Shown: positions 45,132 to 55,278, counted from the first letter of the stretch. The stretch is 64,000 nucleotides of DNA from Oleidesulfovibrio alaskensis DSM 16109 (GCF_000482745.1 NZ_AXWQ01000007.1:248001-312000); one strand, 5' to 3'. The notes: generated from the sequence alone by a model not told the origin. Numbers and translations are program-made.

Positions 45132-46247
45132 TCAGTTCAGTTCCACGTACTGTCCGTTCTGAACCTGATACATGGAGAAGCCGACGCCTTCGGCATCGCC
45201 TATGCTGTCGAACTTGATGGTGCCCACCGGGGTTTCCACAAAGTTGTTGCGCAGCGCGTCCATGATGAGGGCAGAGTCGGTGCTGCCTGCTTTTTCCACG
45301 GCGTTCAGCAGGGCGATGGCGGCGGAGTAAGCTTCCTTGTAAAAGGCGCCCGGCTCGGTGCCGAATTCCTGCTTATGTCTGGCAATGGCTTCCTGATACA
45401 TGGCCAGCTTGCTCACGTCTTTGGAGCTGGTAGCGTAAACGCCCTCGGCGTTTTCACCGGCAACCTTGATAAACGTGTCGTCCTTTACTCCGTCGTCAGA
45501 GATGAACGGCAGGTCCATGCGCTTTTTGCGCATCTGGGAAACCAGCTTGGATGCTTCGGGATGGTAACCGCCGAACATCACGCCTTCGGCACCGGAACGG
45601 CGCAGTTTCTGCACCACTGCGGAATAGTCCATGGCGCCGGGAGTGATGCCTTCAAACATGACCACTTCGGCTTTGCCGCTTTTTTCGATGAACAGCTTGG
45701 CAAATTCGGCATAGCCTTTGCCGTAGTCACCTTTGTCGTGCAGCACGGCGATTTTTTTCAGGCCCAGCTTTTCCGTGGCAAAATCAACGCCCAGTTTCGC
45801 CTGCTGGTCGTCGGAAGCAATGGTGCGGAAAAATGTCGGGTACTCGCCGCTCTGGGTGAGGGGCGGGTTGGTGGCGGAAGGCGACATGACAACGATGTTG
45901 GCTTCCTTGTAGATGGGCAGCGCAGCCTTGGTGGCGCCGGAGCAGATGTGTCCCAGCACAACGGTCACTTTGTCGGAAATAAGCTTGGTGGCGGCGTTGG
46001 TGGCCAGTTCGGGTTTGCACTGGTCGTCCTGCGGCAGCACTTCTATCTGCATGCCCAGTATGCCGCCTTTTTCGTTGTACTGCTGCGCAACCAGCTTGGC
46101 TGCGTTGACGGTGGGCAGCCCGTAAGAAGCCAGATCGCCGCTGTGTGCCCCCGGCACCCCCAGCTTGATGGTGTCGGCAAAAGCGGGACCGGCCAGCAGG
46201 GTCAGTGCCACACCGGCAACAACAGATTTCAGCCATCCTTTACCCAT
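45132..46247 (-). CDS. livK: Branched-chain amino acid-binding periplasmic protein
   Basis: 371 residues. The signal peptide (about 1-24) ends in AFA. A type I periplasmic binding fold follows: IKLGVPGAHSGDLASYGLPTVNAAKLVAQQYNEKGGILG, then VLGHICSGATKAALPIYKEANIVVMSPSATNP. A cysteine pair in DQCKP and HICSG recalls the single disulfide of LivJ. It is the first gene of the liv operon, with GGAGG before the ATG. A palindromic operator at 46401-46418 probably controls it. Confidence 0.94.
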   Translation of the reverse strand: MGKGWLKSVVAGVALTLLAGPAFADTIKLGVPGAHSGDLASYGLPTVNAAKLVAQQYNEKGGILGMQIEVLPQDDQCKPELATNAATKLISDKVTVVLGHICSGATKAALPIYKEANIVVMSPSATNPPLTQSGEYPTFFRTIASDDQQAKLGVDFATEKLGLKKIAVLHDKGDYGKGYAEFAKLFIEKSGKAEVVMFEGITPGAMDYSAVVQKLRRSGAEGVMFGGYHPEASKLVSQMRKKRMDLPFISDDGVKDDTFIKVAGENAEGVYATSSKDVSKLAMYQEAIARHKQEFGTEPGAFYKEAYSAAIALLNAVEKAGSTDSALIMDALRNNFVETPVGTIKFDSIGDAEGVGFSMYQVQNGQYVELN

Positions 46248-46400
46248 GATTCTTCCTCCGTTTCAATCCAGGAAACAAATTTGTGAATACTATTCAGAAG
46301 TGCCGCTGAAGCGAATATGAAGCGCAGCATCCTTTCCGATGACGGTCGGATGCAACCGCCCTTCATGGTCTAAGTGCCATGAGACAAGGAAAACTGTCAA

Positions 46401-46431
46401 ATCTGTAACGGTACAGATGGTGATTATTATA
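46401..46431 (-). promoter_or_regulatory. livK promoter -10 and palindromic operator
   Basis: On the minus strand TATAAT lies at 46431-46426. Immediately downstream ATCTGTA and TACAGAT flank ACGG (46401-46418), an 18-bp palindrome with perfect 7-bp arms. It would cover the start site (about 46419), as expected for repression. The -35 is poor. The leader would be about 170 bases. Confidence 0.5.
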
Positions 46432-46636
46432 TTTTTGCATAATAAAAACAAAATGTTATATGGATTGTCAAAAATGATATAAAAACAAAAAGTGTCTGAA
46501 ATTCAACAAGTTGACAGCGGGCGTCAGGGAGTTGTGTGTCATGGAAAAATGAAAAAAAGAATATTCCATCTGTTTGTCAGCACTGAATTTTATTCAGTGA
46601 TGTTGGTTGATTGGTCAAATTGCAGGAGGCTGCGCA

Positions 46637-46672
46637 ATGTCCGCAGGAGTGGCCTGTGACGCGGCAATCTGA
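46637..46672 (+). CDS. Possible 11-residue leader peptide
   Basis: ATG with CAGGAGG nine bases upstream, eleven codons, then TGA. The region folds: CAATGTCCG (46635-46643) can pair with CGGACATTG (46700-46708), covering its start codon. No gene follows on this strand before the tRNA region, so there is no obvious target for attenuation. Weak support. Confidence 0.2.
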   Translation: MSAGVACDAAI

Positions 46673-47010
46673 CCACCGGATCAGCTGCAGCAGCAGTGCC
46701 GGACATTGGTTGTGTGGTCATGCTTATTTGCAAAATAGGTAAGATGTGTTTTCAAAACTGTATAAAACGGTGGCGCACTGCCGTGCCGATTTGTGCGCAA
46801 TGTGAGGTCGGTTGCGGAGGAGGTTTTTCGCTTGAGGGGCTTTGCGGGCGCAGGAGCGCAGACAGGCAGCTGTCTGCCTGCGGCATGACTGCCTGAATAA
46901 CATTCGGAAAACTGTGCGGTGCCGGTGTCAGCCCGGCAGGCACAGGCACGCTGTGGCGGGGCTTTGCGCGGGGCTGGATGGATATGGCGGGCCAGCTGAA
47001 CTGCCGGCGG

Positions 47011-47091
47011 CGGTTGAAACGCCGCGGTCGCAGCCTGAAGGGGTTGAAACGCTGCGGTCGCAGCCTGAAGCGGTTGAAAAGCTGCGGTCAC
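47011..47091. repeat. 30-bp tandem direct repeat, 2.7 copies
   Basis: Units begin at 47011, 47041 and 47071; the first two differ at two positions, the third is cut after about 20 matching bases. They are contiguous with no spacers. The unit begins with GGTTGAAAC on the plus strand. Confidence 0.7.
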
Positions 47092-47111
47092 TGTCGGCGG
47101 CGGGCAGGGAA

Positions 47112-47153
47112 TAAAAAAAGCGCTCCTGCATGGAAGCAGAAGCGCTTTTTTTA
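47112..47153 (-). terminator. Terminator of the tRNA transcript
   Basis: AAAAAAAGCGCT (47113-47124) pairs with AGCGCTTTTTTT (47141-47152), with further pairing (CTGC with GCAG) inside. T-runs lie on both strands; on the minus strand it directly follows tRNA-Glu. Confidence 0.9.
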
Positions 47154-47157
47154 TTCA

Positions 47158-47235
47158 TGGCGTCCCCAAGGGGATTTGAACCCCTGTCGCCTGCGTGAAA
47201 GGCAGGTGTCCTAGGCCAGGCTAGACGATGGGGAC
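47158..47235 (-). tRNA. tRNA-Glu (anticodon TTC)
   Basis: Full cloverleaf on the minus strand: acceptor GTCCCCA with TGGGGAC, anticodon arm CCTGC/GCAGG around CTTTCAC (TTC anticodon), T arm GGGGTTCAAATCCCC. The 3' CCA is encoded (47158-47160). It lies 14 bases behind tRNA-Gln and is probably processed from the same transcript. Confidence 0.96.
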
Positions 47236-47249
47236 ACAATGAAAATTTT

Positions 47250-47324
47250 TGGCTGGGCTGCAAGGACTCGAACCTTGATTAACGGAGCCAGAATCCGTCG
47301 TCCTGCCAATTGAACGACAGCCCA
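47250..47324 (-). tRNA. tRNA-Gln (anticodon CTG)
   Basis: Cloverleaf on the minus strand: acceptor TGGGCTG with CAGCCCA, anticodon arm ACGGA/TCCGT around TTCTGGC (CTG anticodon), T arm AAGGTTCGAGTCCTT. Encoded CCA at 47250-47252. The first gene of the tRNA pair, with a strong promoter just upstream. Confidence 0.96.
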
Positions 47325-47337
47325 ACAGCGAGGTGCC

Positions 47338-47366
47338 TTTGTATAGAGACAGGGGTCTGTTGTCAA
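47338..47366 (-). promoter_or_regulatory. Promoter of the tRNA pair
   Basis: On the minus strand TTGACA at 47366-47361, then TACAAA at 47343-47338 (17-base spacer; TATACA at 15 bases is an alternative). The start would be about seven bases before the tRNA-Gln 5' end. Confidence 0.65.
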
Positions 47367-47434
47367 CGGACAAATTTTATTTTTTTTATTTTTTTATGAA
47401 GCAGTCCGGTATGTTTATAAAAACAAGCATGTTA

Positions 47435-48925
47435 TCACTTCATATATTTTGTGGCGGCGATGCTTTTCTGCATGGCTGTTCCAAGCCTGCGCATGGCTTC
47501 TTTCAGGGTGTTCTCGTCGTGTCTGCAAAAATTTATGCGGATATGGCGGGCGCCTTCCTGAGGCTGAGGAAAAAAAGCCGTGCCGCTGGCAACAGCCACC
47601 CCGTGGTGGGGGGCCGTTTCGGCAAGGGCGTCGGCATGCACGTCTTCCGGCAGCCGCAGCCACGCAAACAGCCCGCCGGACGGCGGGGTGATATGCACGC
47701 ATCGGGGCAGCCATTTTTGCGCACAGTCCAGCATTATGTCGCGCCGCATGCGGTAGGTGCGGCACAGTCTGTTCAGGTGGTTGCGGTAGCTGCCCACATC
47801 AACGAATCGTTCCAGCACCCGCTGCACAAGTCCGGGCGAAGAAAGATCAAGCATGCGTTTATAGCGTTCAAGTTGTGTCAGCACCGGCCCTTCGGCAACA
47901 ATGTAGCCCACCCGCAGGCCGGGTACGAGCATTTTTGAAAACGTGCCGATGTACAGGCAGTTGCCTGCGGCACTCAGACTTTTGATGGCCGGTTGCGAAT
48001 GCCCTTCATAGCGGATATCGCCGGCGTAGTCGTCTTCCACCACCGCAATGCCATGCGCTTCTGCCATGGAGGCAAGAATACGCCGGCGGTGTCCGTCCAT
48101 GCAGATGCCCGTAGGGTTGTGAAACGTGGGCATGGTCAGAACCAGCCCTTCGCCGTGTGTGCGCATGGCCTGTTCCAGCAGGTCGGTGCGCATGCCGCCG
48201 CTGTCCATGGGTATGGCGGCTATGCGCATGCCCATGGTGCGGAAAAGCCTGAGTGACTCGGGATAGGTGGGGGTTTCGGTGTAGACGGTCTGCCCTTTGC
48301 GCAGCAGCACCTGCGCGATGATGAAAATGGCCTGCTGCGAGCCGGATGTGACCACGATGTTGTCAGGCGTCACACCTATGCCCTGATCGACAAGAATGCG
48401 GGCGATGGTCCGGCGCAGCGGACGGTAGCCTGCGGCTTCCTCGTATTCCAGCGCGGCGGTGCCGTCGCGGCGCATGACCTCGCGCAGGGTCCGGCTGAAA
48501 GCTTCGAAGGGGAAAAGCAGGGGGTCGCTGTTGCCGTCTGCCAGCGAGATCACCCCCGCAGGAGTTGCTCCGCTGTGCAGCGGGGCGGGGTGTCCGGGCC
48601 ATATGGCCTCGAAGCGTTCGGCGGCTGCGTGCTGCCATGCGGGCCATCTGCCGGGTGTATCGGCCTGCGGGCCGTCGTGGCCGGGAAAAGGCGGCAGCAC
48701 AAAAGTGCCGCTGCCCCTGCGCGATGTCACCAGCCCGTCAGCTTCCAGTTCGGCATAGGCGGTTTCCACGGTAATGCGGTTGATACCCTGACTGCGGGCC
48801 ATATGGCGGATGGACGGCAGTTTTGTGCCCGGTTCCAGTTCACCCAGTTCGATGCGCTGACGCAGGTAGGCCGCAAGCTGTTTATACAGCGGCAGCGGGG
48901 TGTTGTGGTTCAGCGGAATACTCAT
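47435..48925 (-). CDS. MocR/PdxR-type regulator (GntR plus aminotransferase-like domain)
   Basis: 496 residues. The N-terminal winged helix of the GntR family (about 10-75: LYKQLAAYLRQRIELGELEPGTKLPSIRHMA, then RRGSGTFVLP) binds DNA. A fold-I aminotransferase-like domain follows, with VVEDDYAGDIRYEG and the PLP lysine in YIGTFSKMLVPGLRVGY. MocR regulators sense amines or PLP itself and usually control the divergent neighbour, here a DMT exporter. The frame is open to 49702, but the ATG at 48925 has GGAGG and the conserved start. Confidence 0.93.
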   Translation of the reverse strand: MSIPLNHNTPLPLYKQLAAYLRQRIELGELEPGTKLPSIRHMARSQGINRITVETAYAELEADGLVTSRRGSGTFVLPPFPGHDGPQADTPGRWPAWQHAAAERFEAIWPGHPAPLHSGATPAGVISLADGNSDPLLFPFEAFSRTLREVMRRDGTAALEYEEAAGYRPLRRTIARILVDQGIGVTPDNIVVTSGSQQAIFIIAQVLLRKGQTVYTETPTYPESLRLFRTMGMRIAAIPMDSGGMRTDLLEQAMRTHGEGLVLTMPTFHNPTGICMDGHRRRILASMAEAHGIAVVEDDYAGDIRYEGHSQPAIKSLSAAGNCLYIGTFSKMLVPGLRVGYIVAEGPVLTQLERYKRMLDLSSPGLVQRVLERFVDVGSYRNHLNRLCRTYRMRRDIMLDCAQKWLPRCVHITPPSGGLFAWLRLPEDVHADALAETAPHHGVAVASGTAFFPQPQEGARHIRINFCRHDENTLKEAMRRLGTAMQKSIAATKYMK

Positions 48926-48983
48926 GAAAGCCTCCGGAAAGACGGCTGTGTCCGGCGGTGCGGAACAGAGGATGACGTCGTTA

Positions 48984-49032
48984 AAGTGACCCTGTAAATA
49001 TTCATAAAAAGTGTCCCTTATCAAGGGGTCAA
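48984..49032. promoter_or_regulatory. Candidate MocR operator between divergent genes
   Basis: AAGTGACCCT (48984-48993) and AAGTGTCCCT (49009-49018) form a direct repeat with 25-bp period. AAGGGGTCAA (49023-49032) is a near-inverted copy. Direct repeats about two helical turns apart in the shared promoter region are typical for MocR regulators such as GabR and PdxR. Confidence 0.5.
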
Positions 49033-49081
49033 TGCAGGCGTAGAGGCATGCTTCATTTTTTGTTGATCGAGGATGCATGCC

Positions 49082-50374
49082 ATGCAGAACACCATGTCTT
49101 TTTCGTTGCGCAGCCCCCTGAACGGACTGCGGTTTTCCGGCGCTTCGGCCGGTTATCTTTCGGCTCTTGTGGCCGCTGTGGTCATGTCGTTGACCGGCAT
49201 CATCATTAAACACATAAGCGATGAATACGCTCTGCCGCCGGCGCAGCTTGCCTTCTGGCGCAATGCGCTGGTTTTTCTGACGCTGCTGCCCGTGCTGACG
49301 CTGCTGCGCGTGCCCGTGCGGGTGCACGGCAAGGCCGACAACAGGCTTCTGGTTGCCTACGGTTTCATGCTGGCTTCCATGAACCTTGACTGGACCATCG
49401 CCGTCATTGAAACGGGTGCTTCCGTGGCCACGGTGCTTTCTTACTGCTCCGCGGCATATTCCGGCATACTCGGCTGGCTGCTGCTGGGCGAAAGAATGAG
49501 CCGCTCGCTGGCGCTGGCGGTTGTCATCTGCCTTTCGGGCTGCGCACTGGTGTGCGGCGTGCTCACACCGGAAGTCTGGAGCGGTATGAGCACTCTGGGG
49601 CTTGTCACGGGATTCGCCTCGGGGCTTCTGTATGCCGGTTACGGAATGATGGGGCGTCTTGCAGCCTGCCGGGGGCTTAACCCTTGGGTGACGCTGCTGC
49701 ATATCTTCGGGTACGCCAGCCTGTTTCAGGTGCTGTTCAACGTCATTGCCGCGCTGTTTGTTCCTTCATGGGGGCTGGGCGTCATGAGCATACAAGGCAT
49801 GAATATGGAACCGGGGTGCTGGGTGGCCATGCTGGCTCTTGCTGTGGGTCCCACGCTGCTGGGTATGGGTATGTACAACGTGTCGCTGGGCATGCTCTCC
49901 GTAGGAGTGGCCAACACCATCCTGCTGCTTGAACCGGCGCTGGCCGCCACTTTTGCCTATTTTACCATCGGCGAGATGCTTACACCCATGCAGTGGGCCG
50001 GCATAGCCATGATAACCGGCGGTGTGGCCGTTCTGCCCCGTTCATCTTCGCCTGCCCGGCTGACAGAAGAACACGCGGCGGCCGTGGCAGACGCCGTGGG
50101 TGCCGTGGGTGCGGCTGTTCAGGCTGTGCCCGGAGTGGTGGGCAACGCCGTGCAGTCGTTGCCGGAAGTGCTGCCCGATGCCATAACCGGTGCCGTGACA
50201 GCCGCTGTGAACGCCGTGCCGGGGGCAGTGGACGCAGTGGTGCAGGCAGTTGCCGCACCGCAGGGGCAGACAGCAGCTGCCGGTATGACCGCAGCGACAC
50301 AGGCTGCGGCCTGCACCGGCACAGACAGGCCGGTTTCTCCGGCCATGGGCGGTGCCGCCGTGCACAGTGCGTAA
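49082..50374 (+). CDS. DMT-family (EamA) transporter with Ala/Val-rich C-terminal extension
   Basis: 430 residues. Ten helices in two EamA repeats over about residues 20-320; it probably exports a small metabolite, perhaps an amino acid, given its MocR neighbour. The last 100 residues are an unusual hydrophobic low-complexity tail built of AVxAVPG-like units (AAVQAVPGVVGNAVQSLPEV, AVNAVPGAVDAVVQAVA). EamA proteins normally end soon after the tenth helix. I use the ATG at 49082 (GAGG nine bases upstream); 49073 and 49094 are alternatives. Confidence 0.88.
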   Translation: MQNTMSFSLRSPLNGLRFSGASAGYLSALVAAVVMSLTGIIIKHISDEYALPPAQLAFWRNALVFLTLLPVLTLLRVPVRVHGKADNRLLVAYGFMLASMNLDWTIAVIETGASVATVLSYCSAAYSGILGWLLLGERMSRSLALAVVICLSGCALVCGVLTPEVWSGMSTLGLVTGFASGLLYAGYGMMGRLAACRGLNPWVTLLHIFGYASLFQVLFNVIAALFVPSWGLGVMSIQGMNMEPGCWVAMLALAVGPTLLGMGMYNVSLGMLSVGVANTILLLEPALAATFAYFTIGEMLTPMQWAGIAMITGGVAVLPRSSSPARLTEEHAAAVADAVGAVGAAVQAVPGVVGNAVQSLPEVLPDAITGAVTAAVNAVPGAVDAVVQAVAAPQGQTAAAGMTAATQAAACTGTDRPVSPAMGGAAVHSA

Positions 50375-50504
50375 GCGTGCCGCCGGATGTTTTCTGTCGC
50401 CGGATGTCTTTCGCCGCATGTCTTCCGCCGCATGTGTGAACGCGGCCGTTAGTGTTTTTGCTGATTGAATGCCCTGCGTCTCCGGGGCGCGTTACCCGCA
50501 ACCT

Positions 50505-50553
50505 ACACCGCACATCGCTTCTGCTCCGGCAGGGCCGTGTGCGGTGTTTTTTT
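50505..50553 (+). terminator. Terminator of the DMT transporter gene
   Basis: ACACCGCACA (50505-50514) pairs with TGTGCGGTGT (50538-50547), then a T-run to 50553. Confidence 0.8.
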
Positions 50554-50567
50554 GCGTGCTGCCGGGC

Positions 50568-50603
50568 ATAAAAAAGCGCCGCACCCGAAAGGTGCGGCGC
50601 TTT
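50568..50603 (-). terminator. Terminator of glnS
   Basis: On the minus strand AAAGCGCCGCACC and GGTGCGGCGCTTT (50573-50585 with 50591-50603) form a 13-bp stem followed by a T-run. Confidence 0.88.
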
Positions 50604-50628
50604 GTCAGGCGGAGACGGTACCGGCGGA

Positions 50629-52335
<1,707 letters not shown>

Positions 52336-52506
52336 GGATGGTATTCCTCGTGTATATATGCGCAGGTCCGGGCAACACGGTGCCGCGCGTCTTTGGCAAT
52401 GAAAAGCAAAATGATGCGTCTGGAGATACGGCAAACCGGCGGCAGGGTCAATTATGCCGCTTTGCGGCACGCGGCAGAGGCAGTGCTTCCGGCGCGGGCG
52501 GGGGTG

Positions 52507-53226
52507 TTACAGATACCAGCGCCAGCTTCTTCCGGCGGCATGCAGCCCGCGCAGCGTGGTTATGCCGCCGCCTTTCAGTTTACGCACAAGATACAGAAAA
52601 AGATAGGCGGTCTGCAGGGCGTCTTCCAGCGCGTCGTGTGCGCGGAACTGCGGCAGACCGTATCGGGCGGAAAGATCGGCAAGGGTATATGACACCGTGG
52701 GCTGAAAAGGATCGAAAGACCGCTCCCAGCGTTCACGCTCCCATGCCTGCGCCAGCCGCATGGTATCCACGCAGGGGTTGGCCGGGGCGCCGCCCAGATG
52801 CCGTCTGCACGCCCGTGTCAGAAAGCCCATGTCCAGCCCCACGTGGTGGCCGGTAATCAGCGCCTGTCCGCACCAGTCCACAAAGCCGGGCAGCAGACCG
52901 GCCAGTGCCGGGCTGTGCCGCAGCTGCGCCGGTGTGATGCGGTGGATGAGCGTGGCCGGACGGGCCATGGAGCGCTGCGGCCTGACATAGGTGTGAAACA
53001 CGTCGCCGGTGATGATGGACAGACCGCGGATGCGCACGGCACCAATGGCGACAATTTCGTCATGCGCGGGGTCAAGCCCTGTCATTTCCATGTCTGTCAC
53101 CGCAAATTCGCAGTCTTCAAGCGGTATATCCTGATTGAAGTCGGCAAATGCGCTTTTGTTGCGCTGCAGGGCAGGATGCAGCGGCGGTCTGTGGCGCAGG
53201 TTGCGCAATAACGAGCGTATTCCCAT
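52507..53226 (-). CDS. DnaQ-like 3'-5' exonuclease
   Basis: 239 residues. DEDDh exonuclease with Exo I DMEMTGLDP, Exo II in GHHVGLDMGF and Exo III HDALEDAL. It is cytosolic and should degrade DNA or RNA 3' ends, with two metal ions. The N-terminal 40 residues are a short extension. GGAG precedes the ATG. It lies 48 bases behind the cNMP/CBS/DUF294 gene, a pairing often seen in bacteria beside a symporter as here, although how the exonuclease is linked to transport is not understood. Confidence 0.9.
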   Translation of the reverse strand: MGIRSLLRNLRHRPPLHPALQRNKSAFADFNQDIPLEDCEFAVTDMEMTGLDPAHDEIVAIGAVRIRGLSIITGDVFHTYVRPQRSMARPATLIHRITPAQLRHSPALAGLLPGFVDWCGQALITGHHVGLDMGFLTRACRRHLGGAPANPCVDTMRLAQAWERERWERSFDPFQPTVSYTLADLSARYGLPQFRAHDALEDALQTAYLFLYLVRKLKGGGITTLRGLHAAGRSWRWYL

Positions 53227-53274
53227 AATAACTTCTCCGGATAGCTGTACACGCCTGCTGCGTGCACAGAACTT

Positions 53275-55278
53275 TCAGGACACATCCAGCTTGAAACGTT
53301 GCCGGGTGAATGCCTGCAGCCGCTCGGTTACGGCAAACACCTCTTTGAGCGTCCGTTTTTCCAGTCCGGTCAGTTCGGCCGGTGAAATATGATTTCCCGC
53401 GGGTTCGCCGCGCCGTATCTGTCCCAGCTGGTGTACCAGCCGGACATGCATGAGAAACTCGTAGCCTTCGCGCGCCTCGCGGCACAGCTGGGCGGGCATG
53501 TGACCTTCCTGTTCCAGCGCCGTCAGCCTGTCAGGCGTGGATGTTTCGTCAATGCCGTGCGCCAGCGCCATCAGGCGTGCAATATTGACGAAAGGCAGCA
53601 TGCCGCGGCGTTTGATATCCAGCATGTTCCGGTGGTCTCCGCTTTTTTCGACCACAAGGTTGCGGAAAAAAGACAGGGGCGGCCGGTCGCGCAGTGCGTC
53701 TGCGGCCAGATGACGCAGAAAGACCTGATCGGCCTGCGCCGCGGCAGCCACCGATTCACGCAGGTGCCGTACCAGCGGGGCATGACCATGCCCGTGGCGG
53801 AAGTCGAAAAAGATTGACGACTTGAGCAGTTCCTGCGGTTCCGGCGTGTGTATCCAGCGGATAAAGCGCCGCTGCCAGCCGGAAACAGACAGACGCATGC
53901 CCGGCTCCGAAGCCATTATGCCTCCGGCGCACCGGGCGAAACCGCATGCTTCCAGCTCTGCCACGGCCCGCGTGCAGAAAGCGTCAAAGTACACCTGTGC
54001 AGCCCGCTCTATGATATCGTCAGGGCAGTCTTCCAGTACAAGGGCGTTGTCCTGATCGGTGGCAAAGGTCTGCTCTCTGCGGCCTTCGCTGCCCAGCAGC
54101 ATCCAGCTGAATTTTGCCGGCGGCGGACCCGTTTCGGCCTGCAGCAGAGTGAGCACCTTTTCCAGAAAAAGGTCGTTGAACACTGTTATCATGCGTACTG
54201 CCGCAGCCGCGCGGGCACCTTCTTCGACCACGGCGCGCACAACATGCGCCACGCGCGGGCCCAGCGGGTGCAGACTGCGCAGATCGCGCTGCTGCATTAT
54301 TTCGCGGAAGAGTGAAAACGGCGTACGTCCCTGTACGACCATGATGTCGTGGGCCGTGATGACGCCGACAACCCTGCCCGCACGCAAAACGGCAAGGTGA
54401 TGAATCTGGCGGCGCATCATTTCGAGCAGCGCGTCAAAACAGGTGCAGGTTTCGTCCACAGCCGCCACCGGAGCGGACATGACGGTTTCCGCCGGAGCCT
54501 CGTGACCCATGCCCAGCGCCACTGCATTGCGCAGATCTTTATCGGTGACGATGCCGATGACCGGCCCTGCTGCGGGGCTGCCCCCGAGTGCGGCAGTCCG
54601 GACCGCAGCGTGCAGGTGCATGTCTGCCGCGTCCGGTTCTCCGTGCGGCGGAGCTGCTTCGCAGACCAGCAGCGATCCTGTGCCGGATTTCATCATACGG
54701 TACGCGGCCTGCTGCAGGGTGGTGCCGCGCACCACCGTTTCCGGCGGCCTGTGCACCAGATCGCCCGCCAGACCGGAAAAAAGATACAGACCTCCGCTGC
54801 CGGAGGCTCCTTCGCAGCGCAGGCGCATTTCGTCAAAGGCCCGTGTAAGGTACTCTTCCGGCAGAGTGCGCATGAAATAACGTTCTACGGCAGGAAATTC
54901 CGAAGCAAGTCCGAGAAATGTTTTTCCCGGTATGCGGATGAAAAAAGTATCCTCCAGTGTTGTTGCATGTACTGAAGCAGTGCTGCGCCCCAGCAGCGCG
55001 GCGGCCCCGATGATGTCGCCTTCGCCTCTGGTGTCCTGCAGCGCAGGGCTGCCGTCTTCCTGCGCAACTGTCAGCCGCACGGCACCCTGCTGTACCACGC
55101 GCAGGGCCTCGGGGCGCTGCGCGCCGTGCGGCAGTGCCGTACCTTCCGGAACAAACTCCACCGTGCAGACTTCTGCAAGGCGGCGCAGGCTGTCTGCTGG
55201 CAGTTCGCTGAAAGGCAGGGTGCGTTGCAGAAACGTGCGTACCAGTCCGGGCTGGCGGGCGGGGTTGCCTTGTGTCAT
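53275..55278 (-). CDS. cNMP-binding/CBS/DUF294 nucleotidyltransferase-like protein
   Basis: 667 residues, cytosolic. Cyclic-nucleotide-binding fold (about 15-135), a CBS pair (about 175-320), then the DUF294 nucleotidyltransferase domain with GSEGRREQTFATDQDNALVL (about 390-410) and the DUF294 C-terminal domain to the end. The GSxxR and DxD-like residues of the transferase site are visible, related to GlnD-type uridylyltransferases. Proteins of this layout usually sit beside an acetate-type symporter, as here, and probably regulate it in response to nucleotides. AGGAG precedes the ATG. Confidence 0.9.
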   Translation of the reverse strand: MTQGNPARQPGLVRTFLQRTLPFSELPADSLRRLAEVCTVEFVPEGTALPHGAQRPEALRVVQQGAVRLTVAQEDGSPALQDTRGEGDIIGAAALLGRSTASVHATTLEDTFFIRIPGKTFLGLASEFPAVERYFMRTLPEEYLTRAFDEMRLRCEGASGSGGLYLFSGLAGDLVHRPPETVVRGTTLQQAAYRMMKSGTGSLLVCEAAPPHGEPDAADMHLHAAVRTAALGGSPAAGPVIGIVTDKDLRNAVALGMGHEAPAETVMSAPVAAVDETCTCFDALLEMMRRQIHHLAVLRAGRVVGVITAHDIMVVQGRTPFSLFREIMQQRDLRSLHPLGPRVAHVVRAVVEEGARAAAAVRMITVFNDLFLEKVLTLLQAETGPPPAKFSWMLLGSEGRREQTFATDQDNALVLEDCPDDIIERAAQVYFDAFCTRAVAELEACGFARCAGGIMASEPGMRLSVSGWQRRFIRWIHTPEPQELLKSSIFFDFRHGHGHAPLVRHLRESVAAAAQADQVFLRHLAADALRDRPPLSFFRNLVVEKSGDHRNMLDIKRRGMLPFVNIARLMALAHGIDETSTPDRLTALEQEGHMPAQLCREAREGYEFLMHVRLVHQLGQIRRGEPAGNHISPAELTGLEKRTLKEVFAVTERLQAFTRQRFKLDVS

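Larger units (their letters stand above)
46432..47111. other. Gene-free stretch between livK and the tRNA genes
   Basis: No credible long gene. It contains a palindrome CACTGAA/TTCAGTG (46581-46599), an 11-codon ORF with a strong ribosome site (46637-46672), interleaved inverted repeats (46635-46720), and 2.7 copies of a 30-bp tandem repeat (47011-47091). Confidence 0.5.

Noticed and set aside
47011..47091. CRISPR array
   Set aside because: Repeats contain GTTGAAAC-like sequence, but they are contiguous with no spacers, only 2.7 copies, and no cas genes lie in the window.
46681..47091. 136-codon minus-strand ORF with repeats of AATAAFQPLQ
   Set aside because: Begins at a GTG with no ribosome site and is only the translation of the 30-bp tandem repeat plus noncoding DNA.
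46978..47214. 78-codon plus-strand ORF
   Set aside because: Runs through a terminator and into the antisense of tRNA-Glu.
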